A stretch of DNA of 64,000 bases from Pseudomonas mosselii (GCF_005796105.1 NZ_VAUO01000009.1:161447-225446); one strand, 5' to 3'. Positions 1-9,122 are shown, counted from the first letter of the stretch. The notes: generated by a model from the sequence alone, not told the origin. Translations and numbers: made by a program.

Positions 1-703
<703 letters not shown>

Positions 704-715
704 TACAGCTCCTTC

Positions 716-779
716 GGTTCGCGTCGCGAACCTGCCCGGATGCCTGGAGTGATGGCGAACACGTCGCATCACTCCAGGC
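716..779 (+). terminator. Tandem hairpins after acnA
   Basis: Two perfect inverted repeats follow the acnA stop codon. The first is an 8-bp stem at 716-723/725-732 with a one-base centre. The second is a 13-bp stem at 742-754/767-779 with a 12-base loop. Neither is followed by a long T run. They probably end or protect the acnA transcript. The second overlaps any start codon upstream of 800 for the next gene. Confidence 0.55.
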
Positions 780-799
780 CCCTGCATCAAGGAGTTGTC

Positions 800-1576
800 A
801 TGTCCGCGCCCTACTGGATAACCCTGTTCCTGCTCACACTCGGTTATGCCCTCGCGCTGACCTACGGCAGTCTGGGGTTGAGCGCAGCACCCTTGTTATT
901 GACCCTGGTCTGCTCAGCGCTGCTGGTCCAACGCCCCGTGCGCTGGCAGCAGGTGCTGGGGCACGGGCTGTTCATCTTCCTCGCCATCGCCTTGGCCCTG
1001 CACTGGCTGCCTGGGTTCAACAACGCCAAAGTCATCGACAACATCGTGTTCAGCGAGGGCGCGCTGCCGTTCTCCATGTCGCTGAACCTGGACAAGTCAT
1101 TGATCGGCCTATGGGTCATGCTGGCCTGCCCGTGGCTACTGCTGCTGCGCGGCAAGGGCGTGGTGGTGAGCCTGGCAGTGATCCGTCCACTGACGCTGCT
1201 CGCCTGCCTGGGCAGCGCGTGGATCCTAGGGGTGGTGGCATGGGCACCGAAATGGCCACAAGATGCCTGGCTGTGGCTGGCGAATAACCTGCTGCTAGTC
1301 AGCCTGACCGAAGAGCTGCTGTTTCGCGGCTATATCCAGGGCGGGCTTGAGCGCTTGCTGGGCAATCAGAACCTGGCCCTGGGCCTGGCCGCTCTGCTCT
1401 TCGGCCTGGCACACCTGGGCAGCGGTTGGCAGTGGTTCTACCTGGCAACCCTCGCCGGCATCGGCTACGGCATGGCCTATCGGTATGGCGGCTTGCTGAC
1501 AGCGGTGTGGTGCCACGTGTTCGTCAACGTCGTGCACTTCACCGCCTTCAGCTACCCGATGCTGGCCCCGACGTGA
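800..1576 (+). CDS. CPBP family intramembrane glutamic endopeptidase
   Basis: This is a 258-residue integral membrane protein of the CAAX-protease/bacteriocin-processing (CPBP, Abi) family. The family motif EELLFRG sits at about residues 171-177, with the two further conserved histidine regions FGLAH (H about 205) and WCHVFVN (H about 239). About eight hydrophobic segments are visible. ATG 800 is chosen because AGGAG lies directly upstream (790-794); the frame stays open further 5' but that part overlaps a strong hairpin. The substrate is unknown. Bacterial members usually cleave membrane peptides rather than prenylated proteins. It stands alone between acnA and the aerotaxis receptor. Confidence 0.85.
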   Translation: MSAPYWITLFLLTLGYALALTYGSLGLSAAPLLLTLVCSALLVQRPVRWQQVLGHGLFIFLAIALALHWLPGFNNAKVIDNIVFSEGALPFSMSLNLDKSLIGLWVMLACPWLLLLRGKGVVVSLAVIRPLTLLACLGSAWILGVVAWAPKWPQDAWLWLANNLLLVSLTEELLFRGYIQGGLERLLGNQNLALGLAALLFGLAHLGSGWQWFYLATLAGIGYGMAYRYGGLLTAVWCHVFVNVVHFTAFSYPMLAPT

Positions 1577-1777
1577 ACATTCGGTCATGATCAGACCTAG
1601 CTGTCATGATTTCTTAATGAAACTGCGACAAAGACCGTCTGTAAGGGAACAGGGGTAGACGCTCTACGTCAACGGTAAGCGCCTTGCGTTGCGCCACATC
1701 AACGTTGTTTAAATATTCATTCAATAAAAAAATGGGCGTGCCGATAACCATCGAAAGCCTTGCGGATTGAAAAGCCA
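1577..1777 (+). promoter_or_regulatory. Upstream region of the aerotaxis receptor
   Basis: This gene-free stretch contains an AT-rich block around 1708-1735, unusual in this GC-rich window and typical of a promoter region. No specific operator was recognised. Assignment is by position and composition only. Confidence 0.3.
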
Positions 1778-3343
1778 ATGCGTAACAACCAGCCGATTAC
1801 CCAGAGAGAACGGACTTTCCCTGCCCAGCAGCGGTTGATTTCCACCACCAACACCAAAGGCGTGATCACGTACTGCAACGATGCCTTCATCGAGATCAGC
1901 GGTTTCTCCCGCGAGGATCTGATGGGCGCGCCGCATAACCTGGTGCGTCACCCTGATGTGCCACCGGCCGTGTTCGCCCACATGTGGCAGACCCTCAAGC
2001 AAGGCCTACCGTGGATGGGCATCGTCAAGAACCGCTGCAAGTCGGGTGATCACTATTGGGTCAACGCCTACGTCACGCCGGTGTTCGAAAACAATCAGGT
2101 GATCGGTTACGAGTCGGTACGGGTCAAGCCCACTGCCGAACAGATCCGCCGCGCCGAGGCACTTTACCAACGCATAAACCAGGGCAAATCGGCGGTGCCG
2201 CGCCGCGACAAGTGGCTACCGGTGCTGCAGGACTGGCTGCCATTCATCCTGATCAGCCAGATTGGCTTCCTGATCGGCAACTGGCTCGGCCACTCCTGGG
2301 GCTTCGCGCTCGCTGCGGGCCTGTCGGTGCCGTTGGGCCTGTTGGGCCTGGGCTGGCAGCAGCGGGGTATCAAGCGCCTGTTGCGCCTGGCCGAACAGAC
2401 CACCTCCGACCCCCTGATCGCACAGATGTACACCGACAGCCGCGGTGTGCAGGCACGCCTGGAAATGGCCATGCTCAGCCAGGACGCACGCATGAAGACC
2501 TGCCTGACCCGGCTGCAAGACAGCGCCGAACACCTGAGCGACCAAGCGCGCCAGTCCGATACCCTGGCCCACCAGAGTTCCTCGGGCCTGGAGCGTCAGC
2601 GCGTAGAAACCGAGCAGGTCGCCGCCGCAGTCAACCAGATGGCCGCCACCACCCAGGAAGTGGCCAATCATGTGCAGCGCACCGCAGATGCCACCCAGGA
2701 AGCCAACCGCCTGACCAGCCAGGGCCGCAACATCGCCGGGGAGACCCGTGATGCCATCGAGCGGCTGTCGGCCGCCGTGGGCGAGACTGGTCTGACCGTC
2801 ACCCAGTTGGCCAAGGACAGCGACGAGATCGGCGGTGTAGTGGACGTGATCAAGGGTATCGCCGACCAGACCAACTTGCTGGCACTCAACGCCGCCATCG
2901 AAGCCGCGCGTGCTGGCGAGATGGGCCGAGGCTTCGCCGTGGTTGCCGATGAAGTGCGCCAGCTGGCCCAGCGTACCGCCGAGTCCACCGGGCAGATCCA
3001 CAACCTGATCGCCAAACTGCAGCAAACCGCCAACAATGCGGTGCAGACCATGGAAACCGGTCATCGCCAAGCCCAGGAGGGCGTAGAACGGGTGATGCAG
3101 GCCGATCAGGCGCTGGTAGGCATCAGCGAAGCGGTGGCCAATATAACCGACATGGCCACCCAGATTGCCGCTGCCACCGAAGAGCAGACCGCCGTGGCCG
3201 ACGAGATCAGCCGCAATATCGCCACCATCGCCGACCTGGCTGACCAAACCGCCGGCCAGGCCCAGCGTTCGGCCTTGCTCAGCGAAGAGCTGACCAGCAC
3301 TGCCAGCACCCAGTACTCGCTGGTGGAGCGCTTCAACCGCTGA
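1778..3343 (+). CDS. aer: Aer-type aerotaxis / energy-taxis receptor (PAS-MCP)
   Basis: This 521-residue methyl-accepting chemotaxis protein begins with a PAS domain (residues about 10-125, with TNTKGVITYCNDAFIEISGF and a WMGIVKNR segment), as in E. coli Aer, where PAS binds FAD and senses redox state. A hydrophobic membrane anchor spans about 150-195. The cytoplasmic signalling domain follows, with the conserved hairpin tip IADQTNLLALNAAIEAARAG near residues 358-377 that contacts CheA and CheW. There is no periplasmic sensing domain. ATG 1778 is preferred over an upstream TTG (1760) because it gives the usual Pseudomonas Aer length. P. putida has several Aer paralogues, so the exact numbering is not assigned. 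Confidence 0.9.
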   Translation: MRNNQPITQRERTFPAQQRLISTTNTKGVITYCNDAFIEISGFSREDLMGAPHNLVRHPDVPPAVFAHMWQTLKQGLPWMGIVKNRCKSGDHYWVNAYVTPVFENNQVIGYESVRVKPTAEQIRRAEALYQRINQGKSAVPRRDKWLPVLQDWLPFILISQIGFLIGNWLGHSWGFALAAGLSVPLGLLGLGWQQRGIKRLLRLAEQTTSDPLIAQMYTDSRGVQARLEMAMLSQDARMKTCLTRLQDSAEHLSDQARQSDTLAHQSSSGLERQRVETEQVAAAVNQMAATTQEVANHVQRTADATQEANRLTSQGRNIAGETRDAIERLSAAVGETGLTVTQLAKDSDEIGGVVDVIKGIADQTNLLALNAAIEAARAGEMGRGFAVVADEVRQLAQRTAESTGQIHNLIAKLQQTANNAVQTMETGHRQAQEGVERVMQADQALVGISEAVANITDMATQIAAATEEQTAVADEISRNIATIADLADQTAGQAQRSALLSEELTSTASTQYSLVERFNR

Positions 3344-3350
3344 ATCTGTC

Positions 3351-3382
3351 GCGGGGCACGTCAGCGAACCGACGTGCCCCGC
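3351..3382. terminator. Convergent-gene hairpin, 12-bp stem
   Basis: A perfect 12-bp inverted repeat (3351-3362 with 3371-3382, 8-base loop) lies between the stop codons of two convergent genes. There is no clear T run on either side. By position it is probably a bidirectional terminator. Confidence 0.6.
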
Positions 3383-3389
3383 AATGGGT

Positions 3390-4274
3390 TTACCACTCCA
3401 GCTTCAGCCGGCTCTCGAAGTCGCGCTGCTGACCCGTTAACGGATCACTAAAACGCAGGCCCTGGGCCAGCAGCTTCAGTGGCCGCGCATAATCGTCCTG
3501 AGTGTCGAGCAACTGCGGATAGAACGGATCGTTACAGATTCCCGCCCCCAATGCTGCCATGTGCACCCGCAACTGATGAGTCTTGCCCGTGACCGGCGAC
3601 AGGCCATAGCGCCACAGATCAGCGTTTTTCTCCAGCACGCAGGCGTGGGTCTCGCTGTTGGCGACCCCCTCGACCTCGTGCATGCGGAAGAACGGTTCGC
3701 CGTGTACCAGGCGGCTGCGATGCACCCGTGGAAAGGTGTGCTGCGGTAGCGCAGCGGCAATGGCCTGGTAGTGCTTGTCGATTCGCCGTTCCGGGAACAG
3801 GCGTTGGTAAGCGCTACGGGTTTCGGGGTTGGCCGAGAACAGCACCAACCCGGCAGTGTGCCGGTCGATGCGATGCAGAGGCACCAGATGCGGGTTGTCC
3901 AAGCGGCGAATCAACCGGCGCAGCAGTGTCTGCTCGACGTACTCGCCGGTGGGCGTGACCGGTAGGAAATGCGGCTTGTCGGCCACCACGAGATGTTCGT
4001 CCACGTACAGGATATCCTCCTGTACCGGGATTGGCTTTTCGTTGAGCACCTCGCGAAAGTAATGCAGGCGCATGCCAGGGCGGTACACGAGGTCGGCGGC
4101 AACCGCCTGCCCTTGGGCGTCGAGCACGCGGCCACGGGCAAATCGGTCAAGCCACTGCTCGCGACTGATCGCCTTGAAGTGATCGCTCAGGCAGTCAAGC
4201 ACAGTGACCCACTGGCCGGGCGGCAGGCATACGGTGCTGGCTTGCTGGCGGGCGGGGTCGAAAGGCGTGGTCAT
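3390..4274 (-). CDS. RluA-family pseudouridine synthase
   Basis: This 294-residue protein carries the RluA/TruC catalytic block LVPLHRIDRHTAGLVLFS, with the nucleophilic Asp at about residue 137. The C-terminal part contains the family motif LSPVTGKTHQLRVHMAALG. It should isomerise uridine to pseudouridine in rRNA or tRNA. The RNA target cannot be read from the sequence, because several RluA paralogues exist per Pseudomonas genome. It starts with ATG at 4274 and is followed on the same strand side by unrelated genes, so it is probably monocistronic. Confidence 0.85.
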   Translation of the reverse strand: MTTPFDPARQQASTVCLPPGQWVTVLDCLSDHFKAISREQWLDRFARGRVLDAQGQAVAADLVYRPGMRLHYFREVLNEKPIPVQEDILYVDEHLVVADKPHFLPVTPTGEYVEQTLLRRLIRRLDNPHLVPLHRIDRHTAGLVLFSANPETRSAYQRLFPERRIDKHYQAIAAALPQHTFPRVHRSRLVHGEPFFRMHEVEGVANSETHACVLEKNADLWRYGLSPVTGKTHQLRVHMAALGAGICNDPFYPQLLDTQDDYARPLKLLAQGLRFSDPLTGQQRDFESRLKLEW

Positions 4275-4315
4275 CGGCAGGCTCGGTTGATCGCAGGGCG
4301 GGCATTATCCCCTCC

Positions 4316-4624
4316 TCAACCGACCTCGCCAACCGGTTCGCAGCGCGCCTTGAGCCAACGCAACACCTGCACCGCCTCCCAGCGAGAAGGGTCGAACAGC
4401 GCATAGCTCAAGCCCTGATAGCCGACCACATCCAACGGCCGGTGAAAGCCCGCACGCTGGAACAACGCCTCGATCTCGGCGAAGCAGGTGTTGAAATGCA
4501 CCTTGCCAAACGGGGTATGCGCGTCGGTGACGATGCCGTCGAGGCGCAGTTCCAGCACGGCGTCGCACACCCGCTCCGGGGCCATGTGATTGATGCTGTA
4601 CTTGAGTTGCTCGACATTGAGCAT
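4316..4624 (-). CDS. Conserved hypothetical protein, 102 aa
   Basis: This is a small soluble protein beginning MLNVEQLKYSINHM. ATG 4624 has a good GAGGTGA ribosome site a few bases upstream, so it is preferred to a longer frame that would begin at 4684. The codon usage is normal for the window. I do not recognise a named domain. The sequence is mixed alpha/beta with no signal peptide or membrane segment. It lies between the pseudouridine synthase and a glutaredoxin-like gene, all on the minus strand. The function is unknown. Confidence 0.6.
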   Translation of the reverse strand: MLNVEQLKYSINHMAPERVCDAVLELRLDGIVTDAHTPFGKVHFNTCFAEIEALFQRAGFHRPLDVVGYQGLSYALFDPSRWEAVQVLRWLKARCEPVGEVG

Positions 4625-4692
4625 GGCTGTCACCTCGATACTGTATTTATATACAGCATACGAAGCGAAGCGGACCTGCGTCAATGCACAGG

Positions 4693-4929
4693 TCAGCGCA
4701 GGAAGGCCACGATCTGTTGCGAATCGAACGGCCAGGCCAGCTCCGCGCCGCTATCGCAGCGGCGCAGCACCGGGATACTGAGAGCATAGCGCTCGTACTG
4801 CAGCGGATCGTCGGCAATGTCGACCAGCTCGACCAGCAGGCCATGCTCGACGAACGGCATCAGCACAGCCTCGGCCACTTCGCACAAATGACACCCCAGG
4901 GTGCCGAACAACTGGCATTCAGGAAGCAT
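4693..4929 (-). CDS. Glutaredoxin-like protein (DUF836 type)
   Basis: This 78-residue thioredoxin-fold protein opens with a strand followed by GCHLC, a CxxC redox motif at Cys13 and Cys16. The conserved proline region RYALSIPVLRR sits where cis-Pro is expected in glutaredoxins. These features match the short DUF836/YruB-like family. It is probably a cytoplasmic thiol-disulfide reductant or electron carrier with unknown partners. ATG 4929 is chosen because it starts just before the fold; an upstream GTG at 4992 would add a tail that does not look conserved. It lies just downstream of the ammonium transporter gene. Confidence 0.75.
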   Translation of the reverse strand: MLPECQLFGTLGCHLCEVAEAVLMPFVEHGLLVELVDIADDPLQYERYALSIPVLRRCDSGAELAWPFDSQQIVAFLR

Positions 4930-5001
4930 GGGCAAACCCAGAAAGTCGCAAGAACGGAGACTTATTCTAGGTCCACCCTGCTGATCACGCACTGTCGGAC
5001 A

Positions 5002-6210
5002 TCAATCCTGACTGGTGGCGCCAATGCGATGCAACGACAGGTCGGCGCCTTGGAACTCCTGCTCGTGGCTCAGACGCAGACCGAGCACAGCCCGCACTAG
5101 ACCGTACACGGCAAAGCCGCCGACCAGCGCCACCGCAACGCCGCCCAGACTGCCAAGCAACTGACTGGCCAGGCTGACACCGCCCAAGCCACCCAAGGCG
5201 GCCTGGCCGAACACACCGCATGCGATACCGCCCCATACACCGCACAACCCATGCAGCGGCCACACGCCCAGCACATCATCGATTTTCCAGCGGTTCTGCG
5301 AGGCGGTGAAGCACCAGACGAACAGCCCACCGGCAACCAGCCCGGTGACCAGCGCACCAATCGGGTGCATCAGATCCGAGCCTGCGCAGATCGCCACCAA
5401 CCCAGCCAGCGGGCCGTTGTGCAGGAAGCCTGGGTCGTTGCGCCCAGCCACCAGGGCCGACAAGGTCCCGCCGACCATCGCCATCAGCGAATTGATCGCC
5501 ACCAGGCCACTCACCCCTTGCAGCGTCTGCGCACTCATGACATTGAAGCCGAACCAGCCGATGATCAGGATCCACGAACCCAACGCCAGGAACGGGATGC
5601 TCGAAGGCGCGAAGGCCACTAGCCGGCCATCACGGTAACGACCACGCCGCGCACCGAGCAGCAGCACAGCCGCCAACGCCAACCAGCCGCCCATGGCATG
5701 CACCACCACCGACCCTGCGAAGTCGTGGAAAGGGGCACCGAAGCGCGCCGCTAGCCAAGCCTGCACACCAAAGTTGCCGTTCCATACCACGCCTTCGAAA
5801 AACGGATAGATGAACGCCACGATCAGGGCAGTGGCGCACAACTGTGGGGCGAAGCGCGCGCGCTCGGCAATCCCGCCGGAAATGATCGCCGGGATCGCAG
5901 CGGCGAAGGTCAGCAGGAAGAAGCATTTGACCAACCCGTAGCCGTGGTCGGCGGCCAGTGTCGCCGCTGGCTGCAAGAAGCTCACGCCATACGCAATCCA
6001 GTAGCCGATGAAAAAGTACACCAGGGCCGAGATCGCGAAATCGCTCAGAATCTTCGACAAGGCATTGACCTGATTCTTGTGGCGCACGGTGCCCACTTCC
6101 AGAAACGCGAAGCCGGCGTGCATGGCCAGGACCAGAATGGCCCCCATGAGAATGAACAGGGTATTAGAGCCGTGGAGCAGAGAGTCCATCGCGCTGTGCA
6201 TGTTTTCCAT
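5002..6210 (-). CDS. amt: Ammonium transporter (Amt/MEP/Rh family)
   Basis: This is a 402-residue inner-membrane ammonium channel with about eleven transmembrane helices. Family landmarks include GTVRHKNQVNALSKILSDF. Two pore histidine positions are visible, in HDFAGSVVVHAMGG and in WPLHGLCGVWGG. The protein imports ammonium when nitrogen is scarce. No glnK gene is adjacent, so this is likely a second Amt copy rather than the canonical glnK-amtB pair. ATG 6210 is used; a second ATG at 6201 is possible. An NtrC-type palindrome lies about 55 bp upstream, consistent with nitrogen control. Confidence 0.92.
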   Translation of the reverse strand: MENMHSAMDSLLHGSNTLFILMGAILVLAMHAGFAFLEVGTVRHKNQVNALSKILSDFAISALVYFFIGYWIAYGVSFLQPAATLAADHGYGLVKCFFLLTFAAAIPAIISGGIAERARFAPQLCATALIVAFIYPFFEGVVWNGNFGVQAWLAARFGAPFHDFAGSVVVHAMGGWLALAAVLLLGARRGRYRDGRLVAFAPSSIPFLALGSWILIIGWFGFNVMSAQTLQGVSGLVAINSLMAMVGGTLSALVAGRNDPGFLHNGPLAGLVAICAGSDLMHPIGALVTGLVAGGLFVWCFTASQNRWKIDDVLGVWPLHGLCGVWGGIACGVFGQAALGGLGGVSLASQLLGSLGGVAVALVGGFAVYGLVRAVLGLRLSHEQEFQGADLSLHRIGATSQD

Positions 6211-6262
6211 GTAGTGGCAGACCTGAAAAAGGCACCATGACAGTTCAAGTACCGGCATCCTT

Positions 6263-6277
6263 GCACCGAATCGGTGC
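6263..6277 (-). promoter_or_regulatory. NtrC-like binding palindrome
   Basis: The sequence GCACC-N5-GGTGC is a perfect dyad and matches the NtrC recognition consensus. It sits 53 bp upstream of the amt start codon. I could not find a convincing sigma-54 GG-N10-GC element between it and the gene, so the mode of action (activation from here, or a different start) is open. Confidence 0.5.
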
Positions 6278-6507
6278 CAGACCCCTGCCCTCTTTCAGCG
6301 AGGTGCGAGCAGCCTGTGTGGTTTTTTCTTGGGTTTGTCGTGGATTGGGTTAAGGTTTATCGGTATTTGCGCAAGCCGTGCACAGGTTCGGCGCAGTCAC
6401 GGCACTGACGCACCGGGAGTAAGCAAAGGCTGTACCAGCACATCATGCTGAACCTTCGCAGCCGCGCAATACTCGAAATAGCCACACACATCCACAGGGA
6501 GAGGCCC

Positions 6508-6819
6508 ATGGCCAGCAAATCCGCAAAGACTGCACAAGACATACTGATGGCTGACTTCCAGGCGCTGGTGCGCGACACCGAGAAGCTGCTCGCCGACACT
6601 GCCAACCTTGCCGGCGACCAAGCCGATGAACTACGCGAGCAGATCCACGAGCGCCTGGCACAAGCCCGCGAAAGTCTGCAACTGACCCAGGAATCGGTAC
6701 GCCAGCGCGGCCAGGCTGCCGTCGGTAGCGCAGAACAGTACGTACAGGAGAACCCATGGCAAGCGGTCGGTATCGCCGCAGGCGTAGGCCTGCTGATCGG
6801 CCTACTGGCCAAACGCTAA
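6508..6819 (+). CDS. YqjD/ElaB-family protein (DUF883)
   Basis: This 103-residue protein has a long charged coiled-coil helix (about residues 10-75) and a short C-terminal membrane anchor with glycine-rich GIAAGVGLLIGLLAKR. This is the layout of YqjD/ElaB proteins, which tether ribosomes to the inner membrane in stationary phase. ATG 6508 is preceded by AGGGAGAGG. It is the first gene of a three-gene unit with the YqjE-like protein and a small basic protein, spaced by 9 bp and then by an ATGA overlap. This mirrors the E. coli yqjDEK arrangement. Stationary-phase control is expected but not visible in the sequence. Confidence 0.85.
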   Translation: MASKSAKTAQDILMADFQALVRDTEKLLADTANLAGDQADELREQIHERLAQARESLQLTQESVRQRGQAAVGSAEQYVQENPWQAVGIAAGVGLLIGLLAKR

Positions 6820-6828
6820 GGAGCGCTC

Positions 6829-7203
6829 ATGGACAACGACGCCATTGGCACCGGCGCCTCCGGCAGGCGTCTGGGCGCAGCCGTGTTGGGCCTGTTGCAC
6901 AGCCATATCGAGCTGTTCGGCATCGAGTTGCAGGAACAAAAGGCCCGTACCCTCAGCCTGTTGCTGTTCGCAGGCTTGGCGCTGGTCTTCGCTCTGTTGC
7001 TGCTGACCGCCCTGTCGGGGCTGGTGCTGGTGCTGCTGTGGGATAGCTACCGCCTGGCCGGCATCATCGGCCTGTGCGTGTTCTACAGCTTGGCTGCGCT
7101 GTTCTGCGCACTGCGCCTCAAAGCCGCGGTGTTCGATGAATCCTCGCCATTTGGCGCCACGCTCGAAGAGCTGGCCAAGGACCGGGAGCGATTGTTGCCA
7201 TGA
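6829..7203 (+). CDS. YqjE-family membrane protein (phage-holin-like, DUF1469)
   Basis: This 124-residue protein has an amphipathic N-terminus (residues 10-40, HSHIELFGIELQEQKART) and two hydrophobic helices at about 43-70 and 78-105. This is typical of the Actinobacteria-holin/YqjE family. It lies 9 bp after the YqjD-like gene, with GGAG in the gap, and overlaps the next gene by ATGA, so the three are co-translated. The function is not established; family members are inner-membrane proteins linked to stationary phase. Confidence 0.8.
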   Translation: MDNDAIGTGASGRRLGAAVLGLLHSHIELFGIELQEQKARTLSLLLFAGLALVFALLLLTALSGLVLVLLWDSYRLAGIIGLCVFYSLAALFCALRLKAAVFDESSPFGATLEELAKDRERLLP

Positions 7204-7529
7204 ACCTGCCAGAACTTCCCGACACGCGTAATCCGCGCGAGTTGCGTAAGGCTTTACTGCGTCTGCGCATGGAGATGCACCGCCAACAGATCCGTCACGA
7301 ATCCGGGCAGATGCTCGAGCCGATCCGCCGCCTGCGTGGCAGGGGCAGTGCGTTTGGCGAAGGTCTAGGCATCAAGCACGGCTCGCTGTGGGGGCTGGGC
7401 GCCGTAGTGGCGATGGGCTTTTTCACTGGCAAGGGCGTGCGCAGCGGCAATCTGGCACGGCTGGTCCGTCTGGGCACCACGCTGGTGCCGCTGATTCGCT
7501 TGTTCATGGGCCCCAATCGGCGTCCCTGA
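7200..7529 (+). CDS. Small basic membrane-associated protein (YqjK position)
   Basis: This 109-residue protein is very rich in arginine, with a helical N-terminus (LRKALLRLRMEMHRQQIRHE) and a hydrophobic stretch near residues 67-80. It overlaps the YqjE-like gene by four bases and occupies the position of E. coli yqjK. I see no catalytic motif. The role is probably tied to its two operon partners at the membrane. It ends three bases before a strong hairpin that closes the operon. Confidence 0.7.
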   Translation: MNLPELPDTRNPRELRKALLRLRMEMHRQQIRHESGQMLEPIRRLRGRGSAFGEGLGIKHGSLWGLGAVVAMGFFTGKGVRSGNLARLVRLGTTLVPLIRLFMGPNRRP

Positions 7530-7531
7530 AT

Positions 7532-7569
7532 CCCGTGTGGCGCGCCCTTGCCACGGCGCGCCACACGGG
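7532..7569 (+). terminator. Perfect 15-bp hairpin between yqjDEK-like operon and dgt
   Basis: Bases 7532-7546 pair perfectly with 7555-7569 around an 8-base loop. It follows the last stop codon of the operon by two bases. The T run is missing, but the very GC-rich stem should be a strong barrier. It rules out a dgt start upstream of it. Confidence 0.65.
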
Positions 7570-7605
7570 AGAAGCTATGCCCTCTCATTGACCGGAGATC
7601 ACGCC

Positions 7606-8937
7606 TTGGAATGGCAGACCCTGCTGACGCGCGAACGCTTGGGCAAGGCCCTCTACAGCCCCGAGGAGCTGGGTCGCAGCCCGTTTCACAAGGACCACGA
7701 CCGCATCATCTTCTCAGGTGCCTTCCGGCGTCTGGGACGCAAGACTCAGGTGCACCCGGTTACCAGTAACGACCATATCCACACCCGCCTGACTCACTCG
7801 CTCGAGGTCAGTTGCGTGGGCCGGTCGCTGGGCATGCGTGTAGGCGAAACCCTGCGCGAAGCGCTGCCAGATTGGTGTGAGCCGAGTGACCTGGGAATGA
7901 TCGTGCAGTCCGCGTGCCTGGCCCACGACATCGGCAACCCGCCCTTCGGCCACTCTGGCGAGGATGCCATCCGTCACTGGTTCCAGCAGGCTGCCGGACG
8001 CGGTTGGCTGGACGACATGAGTGACGACCAACGCGCCGACTTCCTCAATTTCGAAGGCAACGCCCAAGGTTTCCGCGTGCTGACCCAACTGGAGTACCAC
8101 CAGTTCGACGGTGGCACCCGACTGACCTACGCGACTCTGGGTGCCTACCTCAAGTACCCCTGGACAGCGCGCCACGCCGACGCTCTGGGCTACAAGAAGC
8201 ACAAGTTCGGCTGCTACCAGAGCGAACTGGGCCTGCTTGAGCAAATCGCCAGCAAGCTGGGCCTGCCACAGCTAGAGCACCAGCGCTGGGCACGCCATCC
8301 GCTGGTCTACCTGATGGAGGCCGCTGACGATATCTGCTATGCCCTGATCGACCTCGAAGACGGCCTGGAAATGGACTTGCTGCAGTACGCCGAAGTCGAG
8401 GCACTGCTGCTGGACCTGGTAGGCGACGACTTGCCGGAAACCTACCGGCAGCTCGGCCCACGCGACTCGCGCCGACGCAAGCTGGCGATCCTGCGCGGCA
8501 AGGCCATCGAACACCTGACCAACGCCGCTGCGCTGGCCTTCGTCGAACAACAGCAGGCGCTGTTGGCTGGGCGCCTGGCAGGCGACCTGGTCGAGCACAT
8601 GCACGGCCCGGCGCAACGCTGCGTGCTCCAGGCCAAGGACATGGCACGCAAGAAAATCTTTCAGGACAAGCGCAAGACGCTGCACGAAATCGGCGCCTAC
8701 ACCACGCTGGAAATTCTCCTCAACACCTTCTGCGGCGCCGCACTCGAGCAGCATGGCGGGCGCACGCCGTCGTTCAAGAGCCGCCGAGTGCTGGACCTGA
8801 TTGGCAACAATGCCCCTGATCCACACGGTTCGCTGCATGCCGCATTCCTGCGGATGATCGATTTCATCGCGGGTATGACAGACAGCTATGCCAGCGAAAT
8901 GGCCTGCGAGATGACCGGCCGCTCAACCCCGACCTGA
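7606..8937 (+). CDS. dgt: Deoxyguanosinetriphosphate triphosphohydrolase-like protein
   Basis: This 443-residue HD-domain enzyme hydrolyses dNTPs to nucleoside plus triphosphate. The N-terminal block GRSPFHKDHDRIIFSGAFRRLG is diagnostic. The metal-binding histidines and aspartate lie in RLTHSLEVSCVGRSLG and CLAHDIGNPPFGHSGED. The start is TTG 7606, with CGGAG at 7593-7597. The frame stays open to 7537, but that part overlaps the 15-bp hairpin. The length fits the Dgt subfamily-2 proteins of Pseudomonas. It is probably monocistronic. Confidence 0.9.
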   Translation: MEWQTLLTRERLGKALYSPEELGRSPFHKDHDRIIFSGAFRRLGRKTQVHPVTSNDHIHTRLTHSLEVSCVGRSLGMRVGETLREALPDWCEPSDLGMIVQSACLAHDIGNPPFGHSGEDAIRHWFQQAAGRGWLDDMSDDQRADFLNFEGNAQGFRVLTQLEYHQFDGGTRLTYATLGAYLKYPWTARHADALGYKKHKFGCYQSELGLLEQIASKLGLPQLEHQRWARHPLVYLMEAADDICYALIDLEDGLEMDLLQYAEVEALLLDLVGDDLPETYRQLGPRDSRRRKLAILRGKAIEHLTNAAALAFVEQQQALLAGRLAGDLVEHMHGPAQRCVLQAKDMARKKIFQDKRKTLHEIGAYTTLEILLNTFCGAALEQHGGRTPSFKSRRVLDLIGNNAPDPHGSLHAAFLRMIDFIAGMTDSYASEMACEMTGRSTPT

Positions 8938-9122
8938 AATCTGCGGACGATGACCGCCTCAAGCTCAAGGTCGGTCATCGCTTCAAAAGTAAGAAACTTC
9001 TTACTTTCAAATTTAATATTGAACACCCACACAATAAAAAAAGTAAAACCTGACCAAAGTGCCAACATCAGCACAAAACATTTCACAACTTGTAGCATCT
9101 CATCGGGCTCGACGTAGGACAT
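8886..9122 (-). CDS. Possible small membrane protein, 78 aa
   Basis: This minus-strand frame begins MSYVEPDEMLQVVKC and has one strong hydrophobic helix (about residues 13-35). Its first two thirds lie in an unusually AT-rich gap and its end overlaps the 3' end of dgt. The ribosome site is poor, with AGGA almost touching the ATG. It could be real or chance. No family is recognised. Confidence 0.22.
   Translation of the reverse strand: MSYVEPDEMLQVVKCFVLMLALWSGFTFFIVWVFNIKFESKKFLTFEAMTDLELEAVIVRRFQVGVERPVISQAISLA

Noticed and set aside
6260..6280. A sigma-54 promoter for the ammonium transporter at the palindrome
   Set aside because: The GG and GC elements are 12 bases apart instead of the required 10. 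The better reading is an NtrC-type dyad.
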